Shown here: in pieces, positions 26,860 to 35,952 of the stretch
Layout: every line of letters begins with the position of its first letter
Position numbering within the stretch: the stretch's first letter is position 1
Assembly: GCF_003752585.1 (NCBI RefSeq)
Contig: NZ_RKHR01000003.1
Coordinates: 310,001 to 374,000 of the forward strand
Source: Sinobacterium caligoides
GTDB lineage: Bacteria; Pseudomonadota; Gammaproteobacteria; Pseudomonadales; Sinobacteriaceae
Direction of reading: 5' to 3'
Length of the DNA: 64,000 nt
The notes under the pieces: model-generated
Told to the model about the DNA's origin: nothing
Databases searched by the model: none
Seen by the model: the letters and a program-made list of their open reading frames with translations, nothing else
Made by a program: the position numbers and the translations under genes

Positions 26860-27866
26860 TGTGCCTGCCCTCTTTGCCTAACGACCAAGTAGAGAAAGAA
26901 TGGCGCTCCCATCAGCGTAGTCACCACCCCCACCTGCAGTGGCTGACTTCCTATACTACGACTGGCAATATCGGCTGCCAATAATAAAGCAGCGCCACTT
27001 AGAGCACTCACAGGCAGTAACCGCGAAGGCTGATAGGCAACTAACGGGCGCATCAAGTGCGGGACAACCAAACCAATAAAAGCGATATTACCGCTAACAG
27101 AAACTCCTGCCCCGACAATCATAGCGACACCGATAATCAGCATTAAGCGCTGTCGATGCACAGCCACACCAAGTGAATTTGCTGTCTCCTCTCCCAGCGT
27201 CATGGCATCTAACAGTCGACCGCAAGAAAACAACAACACAAAACCTAGCGTCATAAACGGCAATACGAAAAACACATCACTTAAGCTGCGATTAGCCAAA
27301 GACCCCATCAACCACAGCACCATTTCATTGAGAGCAAAGGGGTTTGGTGCCAAATACAGCGCCAAAGCTAACAGCGAACCCGCCAAGGCATTGATCGCCA
27401 CCCCCGCAAGAATCAGACTGCCACTCGCGACACCAGAGAGTAGCAAGACAGCAACCACCGCGATCAAACCGCCTAACACACCAGCCGCAGGCATCATCAT
27501 CCAATGCAGGTTAGCCAAACCAAAGTAGAGCACCAAAACCGCACCTAAAGCACTACAGCTCGACACACCCAGCAACTCTGGCGAAGCCAGCGGATTACGT
27601 AACAACCCCTGCAAGGCAGCACCACAAGCAGCAAGTCCTGCGCCTACAATCAATGCCAACAACGTTCGCGGTAAACGTAGCTCGACAACCACCAAACCAT
27701 TAATAGAGCTATCACCCGCCATCAAGGCCTGCCACAACTGCTGAAGTGTCAGCGACACCTCTCCGGTCATTAATGACACGGCAACCAACACAGACAGGAC
27801 GATCGATAATCCAACAATCAAATACCGATCACGGTCTAGCGCCAAACTCTGCTCATTAAGTTTCAC
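26853..27866 (-). CDS. FecCD/BtuC-type ABC importer permease
   Basis: 337 residues with about ten membrane helices. Family landmarks are LRLPRTLLALIVGAGLAACG near residue 63, the GLLRNPLASPELLGVSS segment, and GNIAFIGLVVPHLMRPLV near the C-terminus, which forms the coupling-helix region. It would form the homodimeric channel for a vitamin B12 or iron-chelate importer. It follows the binding-protein gene by 5 bases and overlaps the ATPase gene. Confidence 0.93.
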   Translation of the reverse strand: MKLNEQSLALDRDRYLIVGLSIVLSVLVAVSLMTGEVSLTLQQLWQALMAGDSSINGLVVVELRLPRTLLALIVGAGLAACGAALQGLLRNPLASPELLGVSSCSALGAVLVLYFGLANLHWMMMPAAGVLGGLIAVVAVLLLSGVASGSLILAGVAINALAGSLLALALYLAPNPFALNEMVLWLMGSLANRSLSDVFFVLPFMTLGFVLLFSCGRLLDAMTLGEETANSLGVAVHRQRLMLIIGVAMIVGAGVSVSGNIAFIGLVVPHLMRPLVAYQPSRLLPVSALSGAALLLAADIASRSIGSQPLQVGVVTTLMGAPFFLYLVVRQRGQAQW

Positions 27867-27871
27867 CCTAT

Positions 27872-28816
27872 TTATTCCCCATGCTCAAGCTCTAATATTC
27901 TCCGATTGATCAGCTCAGCCGCATCCACTAACTCAGGGCCAGCACAAATCCAGTATTTTGCGGGCACATTAATCCTACGCCCCTTTTCTAACAACACCTG
28001 TAATGCCCGATGAGATAACACCTGCTCAGCACGAGAGGCGCCGTTTAAGCTATCGCGCTGCATCAAAATATAATCTGGCTGCCATGACAGTAACTGCTCT
28101 AAAGACACGTAGCCCCAACCATTTGCAATATCCAAAGCCGCTACATTAATCGCCCCCATACGCCGTAACAACTGGTCAGGGAGCGTGCCACCACCCGCCA
28201 CATATAAGTTCGCTGACACAACCGCGACTCGTACCGGTGGCAGTGTATTGTCAAGCTTAGACAACCGTTGCTGAAACTCGGCCGTCATCTGGCGCCCCCG
28301 ATCGCCCTGCCCCAATAACTCAGCGACATCCTGAATGTAAGCAGGTACGGCCGATAACTGCTGCGGCAATTCATAAGGTTTATAGTGATAACCAAAGCGC
28401 TGCAGCCATGCAGCTAGAATAGGGTCTGTATAGTTCGTCGCTAAAACTAGATCAGGGTTAAAGCCAACAATTTTCTCCGCATCCTTGCCGACGCTGGGGT
28501 ACTGCAAAGCTTCTTTTACATAGTTTGATAACAGCTCATCGCCAGCCAGCTTTGACACCGCAGCAATTTGTTGCGGAGCTGCCAACGCCAACACTAACTG
28601 ATCAGTACACAGATTCAACGACACCACACGTTGCGGCTCAGCCCTTGTTGTCGACGAGAGCAGCAACAAAGTTAATAGTGCATAGCTTGCCAGCGGGCCA
28701 TTAAACGCAGCCTTTCGGCTACTCAGCGAGCCTGATGCAAGCCAGAGACAGCAGCGCGACCACCAAACCAGCACACCAATACGGGTATGTAACATCAACA
28801 CTATATAACCAACCAC
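27872..28816 (-). CDS. Periplasmic binding protein of the cobalamin/iron-chelate importer (BtuF/TroA fold)
   Basis: Up to 314 residues. After a hydrophobic stretch (SYALLTLLLLSSTTRA) the mature protein begins EPQRVVSLNLCTDQLVLALA, the typical start of class III binding proteins, and continues with FNPDLVLATNY and a long inter-lobe helix. The true start is uncertain: the annotated frame overlaps the end of the MFS gene by 98 bases, and no ATG in this frame lies between that overlap and the signal peptide. A non-ATG start near 28720 is possible. It would capture ligand in the periplasm for the BtuC-type permease encoded 5 bases downstream. Confidence 0.85.
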   Translation of the reverse strand: MVGYIVLMLHTRIGVLVWWSRCCLWLASGSLSSRKAAFNGPLASYALLTLLLLSSTTRAEPQRVVSLNLCTDQLVLALAAPQQIAAVSKLAGDELLSNYVKEALQYPSVGKDAEKIVGFNPDLVLATNYTDPILAAWLQRFGYHYKPYELPQQLSAVPAYIQDVAELLGQGDRGRQMTAEFQQRLSKLDNTLPPVRVAVVSANLYVAGGGTLPDQLLRRMGAINVAALDIANGWGYVSLEQLLSWQPDYILMQRDSLNGASRAEQVLSHRALQVLLEKGRRINVPAKYWICAGPELVDAAELINRRILELEHGE

Positions 28817-29963
28817 CTAGTAGAGGACCTATGACATAGCCAAGACCGGGGGCCGCTGACAACAATCCGGCCAACGCACCTTGCTCGTGTGACTCCACAG
28901 CGAGTGACGCACTGGCATTATAACCGGGAGCAGCAAGCCCCATGCCCAGGCCAAAAACCGCCATCGCAACCGCTAACAATATAAAGTCATCGGCGAACAC
29001 TAACATCAAATAACCCGTTGCCGCCAGCGGTAAACCCAGCATCAGTAAGCTCTGCGGCGAACCTCGCCAACGCTGAACAATGAACAGCTGCGCCACTAGC
29101 ATTGCTCCTGAAGAGCACATCATACCAAAAGAGAAGTGTTGTGCGGCCTCAATTGGGTCTAAAGCTAGACGATCTTGAAAGTAAAAGCCCAAGGTCTGCT
29201 GCACCATAGCCAACATGACAAACATCGATAAGCCTAGCCCAATATAAATCCGAAAGCGCGAATCAAAGAAGCTCAACTTCTTTACCGTCAAGCCCAGATT
29301 GGGCTGCCGACTCTTAGGCAGATAAAAATATATAATAACAGCGACCACAAAAGTTATAGCCGCCTGAAGATAGAGGGGCGCTAGAAAGCTGTAGCTCGCA
29401 AACCAGGCCAATGCAGGCCCCACCATGATACCAATACCATTCGCAGCGGTTAGCCGGCTAACGCCACGAGTTCTTGTTGACGCGTCGGTACAATCAGCCA
29501 TAAAGGCCATAGAGGCTGGAAACGTTGCCGACATCACCAAAGAGTGCAACACACGACTCAACAACAGTGTGCCTAGTAGCCACCAGCCCGCCAAAATCAT
29601 CGCCTGCCCTAGGTGTACGACCACATTAAATAACAGCATCCCCAAACAATAACCAAACAAGCCGATGACGATAACAGGCTTCCGCCCAATGCGATCTGAG
29701 CGCCGGCCCCAGAAAGGGGTAATCAAAAAATAACTGAGTGACGAAGTTGCGATTAACAAGTTAACGAGTAACTCCAGCGGCATCTGGTAATGCCAACCTA
29801 GCAAGGAGAATACTCCGTCAAAATCAGCAAACAATTCTCGCCCCAGCATAGGGAGCACGGCAAAGACAGCCGTTTGCCCCATACCCATAGCAAATGTTGC
29901 CAATAACAAAAGATTGAGTCGACCTGTAGGCATCGGTGCCGGCATTTTTTCTTTTCTAACCAC
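28719..29963 (-). CDS. Major facilitator superfamily transporter (drug/metabolite exporter type)
   Basis: 414 residues with 12 predicted membrane helices. The loop 2-3 signature appears as TPFWGRRSDRIGRKPVIVIG near residue 85, and the N-terminal domain carries ARTRGVSRL-like and NGIGIMVGPALAW elements of DHA1-type exporters. It is the first gene of the operon with the BtuFCD-like importer, and its 3' end overlaps the binding-protein frame. One reading is release of an intracellular siderophore or handling of a compound imported by the ABC system; this is inference only. The direction of transport cannot be told from sequence. Confidence 0.85.
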   Translation of the reverse strand: MVRKEKMPAPMPTGRLNLLLLATFAMGMGQTAVFAVLPMLGRELFADFDGVFSLLGWHYQMPLELLVNLLIATSSLSYFLITPFWGRRSDRIGRKPVIVIGLFGYCLGMLLFNVVVHLGQAMILAGWWLLGTLLLSRVLHSLVMSATFPASMAFMADCTDASTRTRGVSRLTAANGIGIMVGPALAWFASYSFLAPLYLQAAITFVVAVIIYFYLPKSRQPNLGLTVKKLSFFDSRFRIYIGLGLSMFVMLAMVQQTLGFYFQDRLALDPIEAAQHFSFGMMCSSGAMLVAQLFIVQRWRGSPQSLLMLGLPLAATGYLMLVFADDFILLAVAMAVFGLGMGLAAPGYNASASLAVESHEQGALAGLLSAAPGLGYVIGPLLGGWLYSVDVTYPYWCAGLVVALLSLACIRLAE

Positions 29964-30364
29964 GTTACTGCTTCTTATTTATGTCGGTAGTCGCACGCTA
30001 CAGTTACAGCCGCTGAATCACAATGTACAGGCTCCCCCGTTTTCACTCCTCTCACCCTTAGCGGTGCAATAATGTCCAGGGACTGGCCAATTTACCACAT
30101 ACAGATATACAACAGCTGTTGAACAAGAACAGCAGCACTGCATTAAAACAATCGTGTTAATTGAAGGCTCGATTAATGAGTTTTAAGAAATCATAATGTG
30201 TTCATAGTCTACTTAGTGCGAATCTATAACATCCCTGAATTAATTGACGTTTTGCCATCAAAATAGACGCTTTTATACAAATAATATGGACGATCATAAT
30301 TGGCAGCGCAACGCTTTCCTGTTAATGTTAACTCGTTCATATAAAAATCAATAAGAGTTGAACT
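29964..30364. other. Intergenic region, no gene seen
   Basis: 401 AT-rich bases between divergent genes. I looked for a cobalamin riboswitch (B12 box), a Fur box and an sRNA-like terminator and saw none clearly. It must contain the promoter of the MFS-importer operon and of the small exported protein. Confidence 0.5.
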
Positions 30365-30700
30365 ATGAGAATGCGAACGTTGATATTCTGGTCGTTCTTA
30401 GCCTCTGCTGACACAGCTTTTGGCGCCTGTGAAACGCCCAAAAGCCCAGAAATAGCTGACGGCCTAACGGCGACAAAAATCGAGATGGTAGAGTCAAAAA
30501 AGATGGTCTCTCACTACCTCAAGAGCTCAAAGGAGTACCTCGCCTGCCTAAAAGCAGCTGAAGCACTCGACGAGATAGAGAAACCCAAGATTCAAGGTGG
30601 ATATACTGAGAATTCGGAAAAATACGTCTCGGCAGTCAGTGAGATGAGCCGAGTGAAAGATGCTTTCATGCATCAGGTTAGCCTCTTCAAAAGCCGATAA
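30365..30700 (+). CDS. Small exported protein, 111 aa, unknown
   Basis: MRMRTLIFWSFLASADTAFG looks like a Sec signal with cleavage before Ala-Cys (residues 21-22). The mature ~90 residues are helical with two Cys (CETPKSPEI and YLACLKAAEAL), which could form a disulfide; the second half is rich in Glu and Lys. I do not recognise the family. An AAGAG element lies just upstream of the ATG. Confidence 0.6.
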   Translation: MRMRTLIFWSFLASADTAFGACETPKSPEIADGLTATKIEMVESKKMVSHYLKSSKEYLACLKAAEALDEIEKPKIQGGYTENSEKYVSAVSEMSRVKDAFMHQVSLFKSR

Positions 30701-30886
30701 CAGCCCTTTTTTGGCTGTCTCTCCCCCTCGCTTTTCTCTAAAGCCCACGATGTTAGCAAGCGCTAGCTTGAGCGTATATAACAACACTCCCTTTACCACA
30801 CTGACGCGACCAACTATTCGTTACGTGACTCCTTACGCGAGAGATTGTTCCTCAAAAAATAACCAAGTGCCTGCATTAACAGCCGC

Positions 30887-31672
30887 TCACCACAGATAAG
30901 GCAGCACAGCTTTACGCCGAGCAGGATACTCCTCCTGAAAATGCTCAAGATACCAGCGATGCGTCGAGAGACCTGTTGCCAATAACGTCAACGCCACCCA
31001 CAGCGCATACACTAACCCCGGTAACGACCACGACATAACGGCAAAGCCAACCCACTCGAGTATTTCACCAAAATAATTAGGGCAGGAGACAAGCCGAAAG
31101 CAACCACCCGACGGTATTTTGTAGCCACTCTCCCCCGGCTTTCGCAGATTAATAAGAATATTATCCGAATGAATGTTAATCGCGAAGCCAACCAAAAACA
31201 GACTCATACCAACAATAAAGCGCGGGTCCGACAACCAGGATAGAGGGTAGGCCTGTAAACTGCCAAAGTAATGACCGATGAGGTAGCCGTTGACGCTATA
31301 AAACGTCATCGTCACCAGCACGATACTCACCGCCATTCGTTTTCCCTCAACTTTAATCCGGTGAGGATAAATTAACGCGCGATTTGTGTAATGTAAGGCA
31401 AATACGGCAACAAAAACTGCAGAAATGTTGAGCGGTTGATCACCCTGAAAGAAGAAATACAGCACCGACAACAAGATCGGCGTCTCCATGATAATCCAGC
31501 CCCAGCGCTTATCGATCGTCCCGAGACCATACAGGGATGAGTTATCAACACGATTACTGATAGGTAGCTTCTTGCCAAGATGAATAGACAGCGCCGAGAC
31601 TATACCCAAGCAGCCCCAGCAGAGAATGAAAGTCGTGTAGCTATTGATATCGAGCGTTGTCAGAAATTCCAT
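30887..31672 (-). CDS. 3-oxo-5-alpha-steroid 4-dehydrogenase homologue (SRD5A type)
   Basis: 261 residues, about seven membrane helices. The similarity to animal steroid 5-alpha-reductase 1 is unusually close: HYTNRALIYPHRI, FYSVNGYLIG, DPRFIVGMSLFLVGFAINIH, SDNILINLRKPGESGYKIP and NYFGEILEWVGFA all have near-identical counterparts in my memory of SRD5A1. Glu63 (in IIMETP) and Tyr95 (in HYTNR) align with the catalytic Glu57 and Tyr91 of human SRD5A2. The enzyme uses NADPH to reduce the delta-4 double bond of 3-oxo-steroids in the membrane. Bacterial members of this family are known. A KstD-like enzyme is encoded 16 kb away. The physiological substrate is not proven. Confidence 0.85.
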   Translation of the reverse strand: MEFLTTLDINSYTTFILCWGCLGIVSALSIHLGKKLPISNRVDNSSLYGLGTIDKRWGWIIMETPILLSVLYFFFQGDQPLNISAVFVAVFALHYTNRALIYPHRIKVEGKRMAVSIVLVTMTFYSVNGYLIGHYFGSLQAYPLSWLSDPRFIVGMSLFLVGFAINIHSDNILINLRKPGESGYKIPSGGCFRLVSCPNYFGEILEWVGFAVMSWSLPGLVYALWVALTLLATGLSTHRWYLEHFQEEYPARRKAVLPYLW

Positions 31673-31808
31673 TAAAGGGCCATTGTCTTAGCAATTTGCC
31701 CTTACTGTGCCGCAGCCTGCCAAGCCGAGCAAAACTAATTATCGGCATTCTTTGAAAACTCACAGAAAAAGATGAGGCCTACGGTCGGCGCTGCTGCATA
31801 CAGCGCAA

Positions 31809-32444
31809 TCAAACAGGTTGAGAAAACAGCTCAGGGTTTTCCTGCAGCATTGCTCGCACAGTATCGACAATCACCTGCGTCTGACGATCCACCTCAACGT
31901 TTACACGGTCACCGAGTTGTTTTTCGCCATGCGTTGTTACTCTTAATGTCTCAGGGATAAGGCAGACTGAAAACTGACAAGCATCACGATCAACGTTCGC
32001 GACGGTTAAGCTGCAACCGTTAAGACCGATAAAGCCCTTTTTGAAGATGTAAGGCATCAACGCCTTAGGTACTTGGTAGCTGATCTCGACATTATTTTCC
32101 GTCTCAACGATCGAGCTGACGATGACCGTGCCGTCGACATGCCCTGAAACGTTGTGACCACCGTTCTCCCCACCCTGCTTCGCTGAACGCTCGATATTAA
32201 CGAGGCTGGCTGGCGCAAACTCGCCTAATGTCGTCAAACGTAACGTCTCGGCCATCACATCGAAGCTGACGGTATCGCCTTCGATATGCGTGACCGTCAG
32301 ACAGACACCGTCCATACCGACACTGGCGCCAATAACCAAGTCTTCTAAGAGAGCTGTAGGAAGCTTCACCTGCAGACGATTAAGACCCTCTAAACGCTCT
32401 ACCGCATGCAGCGGGAACGCTCCCTGTACGATACCTGTATACAT
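31809..32444 (-). CDS. ribE: Riboflavin synthase, E. coli RibC type
   Basis: 211 residues made of two lumazine-binding repeats. The N-terminus MYTGIVQGAF matches the family start, each repeat has a CLTV/SLTV strand (GMDGVCLTVTHIEGDTVSFD and GLNGCSLTVANV), and GGHNVSGHVDG lies at the junction. It dismutates two 6,7-dimethyl-8-ribityllumazine molecules into riboflavin. It sits alone, 12 bases downstream of a PlsC-type gene, and not with other rib genes; no FMN riboswitch was seen upstream. A lumazine-binding non-catalytic paralogue is a minor alternative, but the motifs look intact. Confidence 0.9.
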   Translation of the reverse strand: MYTGIVQGAFPLHAVERLEGLNRLQVKLPTALLEDLVIGASVGMDGVCLTVTHIEGDTVSFDVMAETLRLTTLGEFAPASLVNIERSAKQGGENGGHNVSGHVDGTVIVSSIVETENNVEISYQVPKALMPYIFKKGFIGLNGCSLTVANVDRDACQFSVCLIPETLRVTTHGEKQLGDRVNVEVDRQTQVIVDTVRAMLQENPELFSQPV

Positions 32445-32456
32445 AAAACCCCTCTA

Positions 32457-33242
32457 TTAATGCTTTCTCGCCGTTGCGATAATCGCCTGTGCCCGCTCAG
32501 ATAGCTCGCTAGGCGTTAACTCAGCGACCTGCTCTTGACTTAGCGGTGGATGAATATGGATATGCGCACGACCAAAACTCGGAATATAGCCGCCCACAGG
32601 TAAAATTTTCTGCGTGCCATTTATCGTAACCGGCAAGATTGGCAGCTCCAAATCTTTAGCAATAATAAAGGCCCCCTTTTTAAAAGGCAGCATCTCTGGA
32701 GTCGGTGAGCGCGTTCCCTCTGGGAAAAACAATACCGAGACCCCTGGGCGGAGCGTCTTTTTCAAGTCATTAAGCTGACGCTTAGCGACATCACGATTTT
32801 TTCGGTCGAGAAAGATATGCCCCATCGCCGCACTGCCCCAGCCGATAATTGGTATCATACGCAGCTCTTTTTTCATCACCCATTTCAGGTCTAGGTCAAG
32901 CCAACCGTACAACGCCAATATGTCAAACTGCGAGATATGGTTAACCACAACCACATAACTCTGTTTCGGGTCGAGATTCTCACTGCCCGTTAACTTCACA
33001 GGTGAAGGCAGTAACAGGTAGGCCAGCTTGCCCCATGGTCGCGCAACGTACCTGCCCGCAATTCGCTCATCAAATAGGCAGAGTACAACACAAAAAATCA
33101 ATAATACAAAAGAAAGCGCGATATAAAGAGGTAAGAAAATCAAAGCGCTATAGACTTTGTGGATCAGCCGCAATACCGCAATCATCTTTGCGCGCCGTGA
33201 CGAAGCATCTTGAAAGTAAGGCTCAGCCATAATTTTTATCAC
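32457..33242 (-). CDS. 1-acyl-sn-glycerol-3-phosphate acyltransferase (PlsC family)
   Basis: 261 residues in the longest frame. One N-terminal membrane region (SALIFLPLYIALSFVLLIF) precedes the acyltransferase motifs NHISQFD (the HX4D catalytic pair) and FPEGTRSPT, followed by ILPVTINGTQ. It makes phosphatidic acid from lysophosphatidate and acyl-CoA or acyl-ACP at the inner membrane. The start could be at 33242, 33230 or 33185; all overlap or nearly abut the end of the MBL gene, and none has a strong Shine-Dalgarno sequence, suggesting translational coupling. Confidence 0.9.
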   Translation of the reverse strand: MIKIMAEPYFQDASSRRAKMIAVLRLIHKVYSALIFLPLYIALSFVLLIFCVVLCLFDERIAGRYVARPWGKLAYLLLPSPVKLTGSENLDPKQSYVVVVNHISQFDILALYGWLDLDLKWVMKKELRMIPIIGWGSAAMGHIFLDRKNRDVAKRQLNDLKKTLRPGVSVLFFPEGTRSPTPEMLPFKKGAFIIAKDLELPILPVTINGTQKILPVGGYIPSFGRAHIHIHPPLSQEQVAELTPSELSERAQAIIATARKH

Positions 33243-33873
33243 TTACAAAAGGGTTGGAACGACGCTCTTCCCCGAAGGTCGAGTTAGGACCATGGCCGGG
33301 AATGAAGTTAACGTCATCGCCCAATGGCCATAGCTGATCCTTGATCGAACTGATCAACTGATCATGATTACCACGAGGGAAATCAGTACGACCAATAGAC
33401 CCCTGAAATAAAACATCGCCTACTAATGCCAGTTTAGCCTCACGATGATAAAAAACCACATGACCCGGTGTATGGCCTGGGCAAAAGAGAACCTCGAGCT
33501 GCTGATTGCCAAAAGATACCGTGTCCCCCCCCTCTAACCAACGCGATGGGGTAAACACCTCTGTGGCTGGAAAACCCATTGCCTGACAACTGCTGGGCAA
33601 CTGTTGAATCCAAAAATCGTCCTCGAGGTGCGGTCCCTCGATCGGAACACTGAATTGGTCACTCAGCTGTCCCGCAATGGCGCAGTGATCGAGGTGACCA
33701 TGAGTGATAAAAACTTTCTCAAGCTCTACACCCAGTTGATTGAGCGCATCAATCAATTTCTCAACATCACCACCTGGATCAACAATCGCCGCCTTCTTGG
33801 TGTCTTCACAGACTAGAATAGAACAATTTTGTTGATATGCCGTCACCGGCACGATCGCAACTTTTAAGCCCAT
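33223..33873 (-). CDS. MBL-fold hydrolase of the glyoxalase II / YcbL type
   Basis: 216 residues. The metal site THGHLDHCAIAG (HxHxDH), CPGHTPGHVVFY, the bridging Asp in ALVGDVLFQGSIGRTD, and the C-terminal FIPGHGPNSTFGEERRSNPF are all present and match YcbL-like type II glyoxalases. Such enzymes hydrolyse glutathione thioesters such as S-lactoylglutathione. It is the first gene of a likely three-gene unit with plsC and ribE. A run of eight C on the plus strand (about 33525-33532) encodes EGGD. Confidence 0.88.
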   Translation of the reverse strand: MGLKVAIVPVTAYQQNCSILVCEDTKKAAIVDPGGDVEKLIDALNQLGVELEKVFITHGHLDHCAIAGQLSDQFSVPIEGPHLEDDFWIQQLPSSCQAMGFPATEVFTPSRWLEGGDTVSFGNQQLEVLFCPGHTPGHVVFYHREAKLALVGDVLFQGSIGRTDFPRGNHDQLISSIKDQLWPLGDDVNFIPGHGPNSTFGEERRSNPFVSDKNYG

Positions 33874-34038
33874 TTAACTACCTAATGTTTACAGACAACA
33901 CAAATCGGCGGCTAGGATATCAAACATTCCACCACCCTGACACCAGCTTATTGCTGCTAAAATACCACAATCTGACAGGGTGTAAAGATACAGTAAAGAC
34001 ATCAGCCTGCTTGCCGTTCCAAATAAAGCCGCTAAATA

Positions 34039-35841
34039 TTACGATTGCTGCAACTGCCAGAGTGAATAATAGTAGCCCTGCTGAGACAACAACTGCTGAT
34101 GCGTCCCCTGCTCTACCACCTTGCCTTGATCTAATACCACAATATTATCGGCGTCGATGATCGTCGAGAGACGGTGTGCGATCACCAAACTTGTGTGCTC
34201 CTTAGCAACATTGCTGAAGGCCTGTAAAATTGCCTGTTCAGAACGACTATCAAGCGAAGAAGTCGCCTCATCAAACAACATAATTCTTGGCTTTTTCAGA
34301 AGCATACGAGCTATTGAGACGCGCTGCTTCTCGCCACCTGACAGCTTCAAACCCCGCTCACCCACCTGGGTATCGAGCCCCTCTGGCAACCGGCCGATAA
34401 AGTCAGCCAGGTCCGCATGGGCAAGAACCTGCGTTAACTCAGCCTCGTCACTAGCAGGATTACCGTAGCGAATATTATTCCCTAAAGTGTCATTAAAGAG
34501 CACCGTATCTTGCGGCACAACACCCAGTAGTTGTCGCCACGATGCCAGTTTTAACTGACGAATATCCCTTCCGGCACAGCTGATACGGCCTTGATCGACA
34601 TCATAAAAGCGAAATAACAATCGGCCCAGCGTTGATTTACCCGAGCCACTGGCACCGACTAACGCCACCTTCTTACCCTTCGGCACCTCGAAGCTAACCC
34701 CATCCAAGACTTTACGCTGACCATCATAGCTAAAGTGTATGTCGCTAACACTAATACCGTCGAAGCCCTCATCGGCATTAATAGCATCTGCACAATCAAC
34801 AATTTTCGGGCGATGCGTCATCAGCTTGAACATCGATTCAACATCAATAAGGCATCGCCTCACCTCACGATAAATAAACCCCAAAATATTGAGCGGCATA
34901 AACACTTGCAACATGAACGCATTGACCATGGCCAAATCACCTAAGCTCATCTCTCCCGCTGCTACTTGTGTCGCCGCCATATACATCACTAATGTGACCG
35001 AAAGAGCAATAATCAGTGCTTGCCCACTATTCAGTAGAGCGAGGCCTAAATGATTATGCACCTTAGCGTCCTCTCTACGTCGTAGGTTCTCTCGATAAAG
35101 ATCAGCCTCGTATGCCTCGTTATTAAAGTATTTCACTGTCTCGAAGTTCAACAGACTATCGACGGCTCGTGTATTAGCTCGACTATCTTCCACGTTGGCC
35201 TTGCGAACAAAACGGCTGCGCTTATGCGTCGCCCAAACAGAAAAAACGACATAACTCACCACCCCCGCAATAACAACGAGGGCGTAGCTCAGCGTCGTCG
35301 TCGCCGCTAAAACCCAGCCCACCATAATTAATTCGATGATAATCGGCGCGACACTAAACACCAACGAACGCAACAAAAAGCTAATGCCACTAATCCCCCG
35401 CTCCATATCACGGGTAATCGCTCCCGTCTTTCGTGACAAATGAAAGTCGAGGTCAAGGCTGTGTAGCTGCTGAAATAATTTCAAGCCAATCGCACTAAGA
35501 CTGCGCTCAGCAACCCGACCGAAGACCGCATCTCGTAGCTCGCCAAACAACACTGCTGAAAAGCGCAACGCACCATAAGCCAGCACGAGTGCCACCGGTA
35601 CTGCTACCACCGTCGTCACCGACTCAGGAAGACCGCTACGATCAAGGTGATCAACGATATACTTAAGCACTACAGGAATGAGGACATTGGCGCCTTTAGC
35701 CACGACCAACAGTAACAACGCAAAAATCACCCGCACCGGGTAAACCATCAAATAAGGGATTAAACTACTAATAACACGCCAATCAGCCTGTTGAGATTCT
35801 TGGCTATCACCACTCGACGCATTCTTAGCCTTTTGACGCAT
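34039..35841 (-). CDS. ABC exporter of the Atm1/HMT1 (ABCB7-like) family
   Basis: I set the start at the ATG at 35841 because GGAGTTTCAT lies directly upstream; the 34-codon extension in frame is a hydrophobic artefact. 600 residues: a six-helix membrane domain (about 35-325), with LDFHLSRKTGAITRDMERG early on and ARANTRAVDSLLNFETVKYF-like spacing (here DSRANTRAVDSLLNFETVKY), then the ATPase with Walker A VGASGSGKSTLGRLLFRFYD, signature LSGGEKQRVSIARMLLKKP and Walker B IMLFDEATSSLD. Atm1-type half-transporters export glutathione-linked sulfur or metal conjugates and act as homodimers. It diverges from a patatin gene with a 111-base gap. Confidence 0.9.
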   Translation of the reverse strand: MRQKAKNASSGDSQESQQADWRVISSLIPYLMVYPVRVIFALLLLVVAKGANVLIPVVLKYIVDHLDRSGLPESVTTVVAVPVALVLAYGALRFSAVLFGELRDAVFGRVAERSLSAIGLKLFQQLHSLDLDFHLSRKTGAITRDMERGISGISFLLRSLVFSVAPIIIELIMVGWVLAATTTLSYALVVIAGVVSYVVFSVWATHKRSRFVRKANVEDSRANTRAVDSLLNFETVKYFNNEAYEADLYRENLRRREDAKVHNHLGLALLNSGQALIIALSVTLVMYMAATQVAAGEMSLGDLAMVNAFMLQVFMPLNILGFIYREVRRCLIDVESMFKLMTHRPKIVDCADAINADEGFDGISVSDIHFSYDGQRKVLDGVSFEVPKGKKVALVGASGSGKSTLGRLLFRFYDVDQGRISCAGRDIRQLKLASWRQLLGVVPQDTVLFNDTLGNNIRYGNPASDEAELTQVLAHADLADFIGRLPEGLDTQVGERGLKLSGGEKQRVSIARMLLKKPRIMLFDEATSSLDSRSEQAILQAFSNVAKEHTSLVIAHRLSTIIDADNIVVLDQGKVVEQGTHQQLLSQQGYYYSLWQLQQS

Positions 35842-35952
35842 ATGAAACTCCAAAATTAAAAAAGCGCTGACAGATATCACGGTTATCTGCAACGCTACAA
35901 CAACTTTACTGTTAAAATCAGGGCTGAATGAGCCGATGACCAATAGGATACC

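Noticed and set aside
29964-30364. Possible cobalamin riboswitch before the MFS/BtuFCD-like operon
   Set aside because: No B12 box or conserved core elements were found on the minus strand.
33874-34038. FMN riboswitch for the riboflavin synthase unit
   Set aside because: No RFN element could be recognised in the leader of the MBL-plsC-ribE unit.
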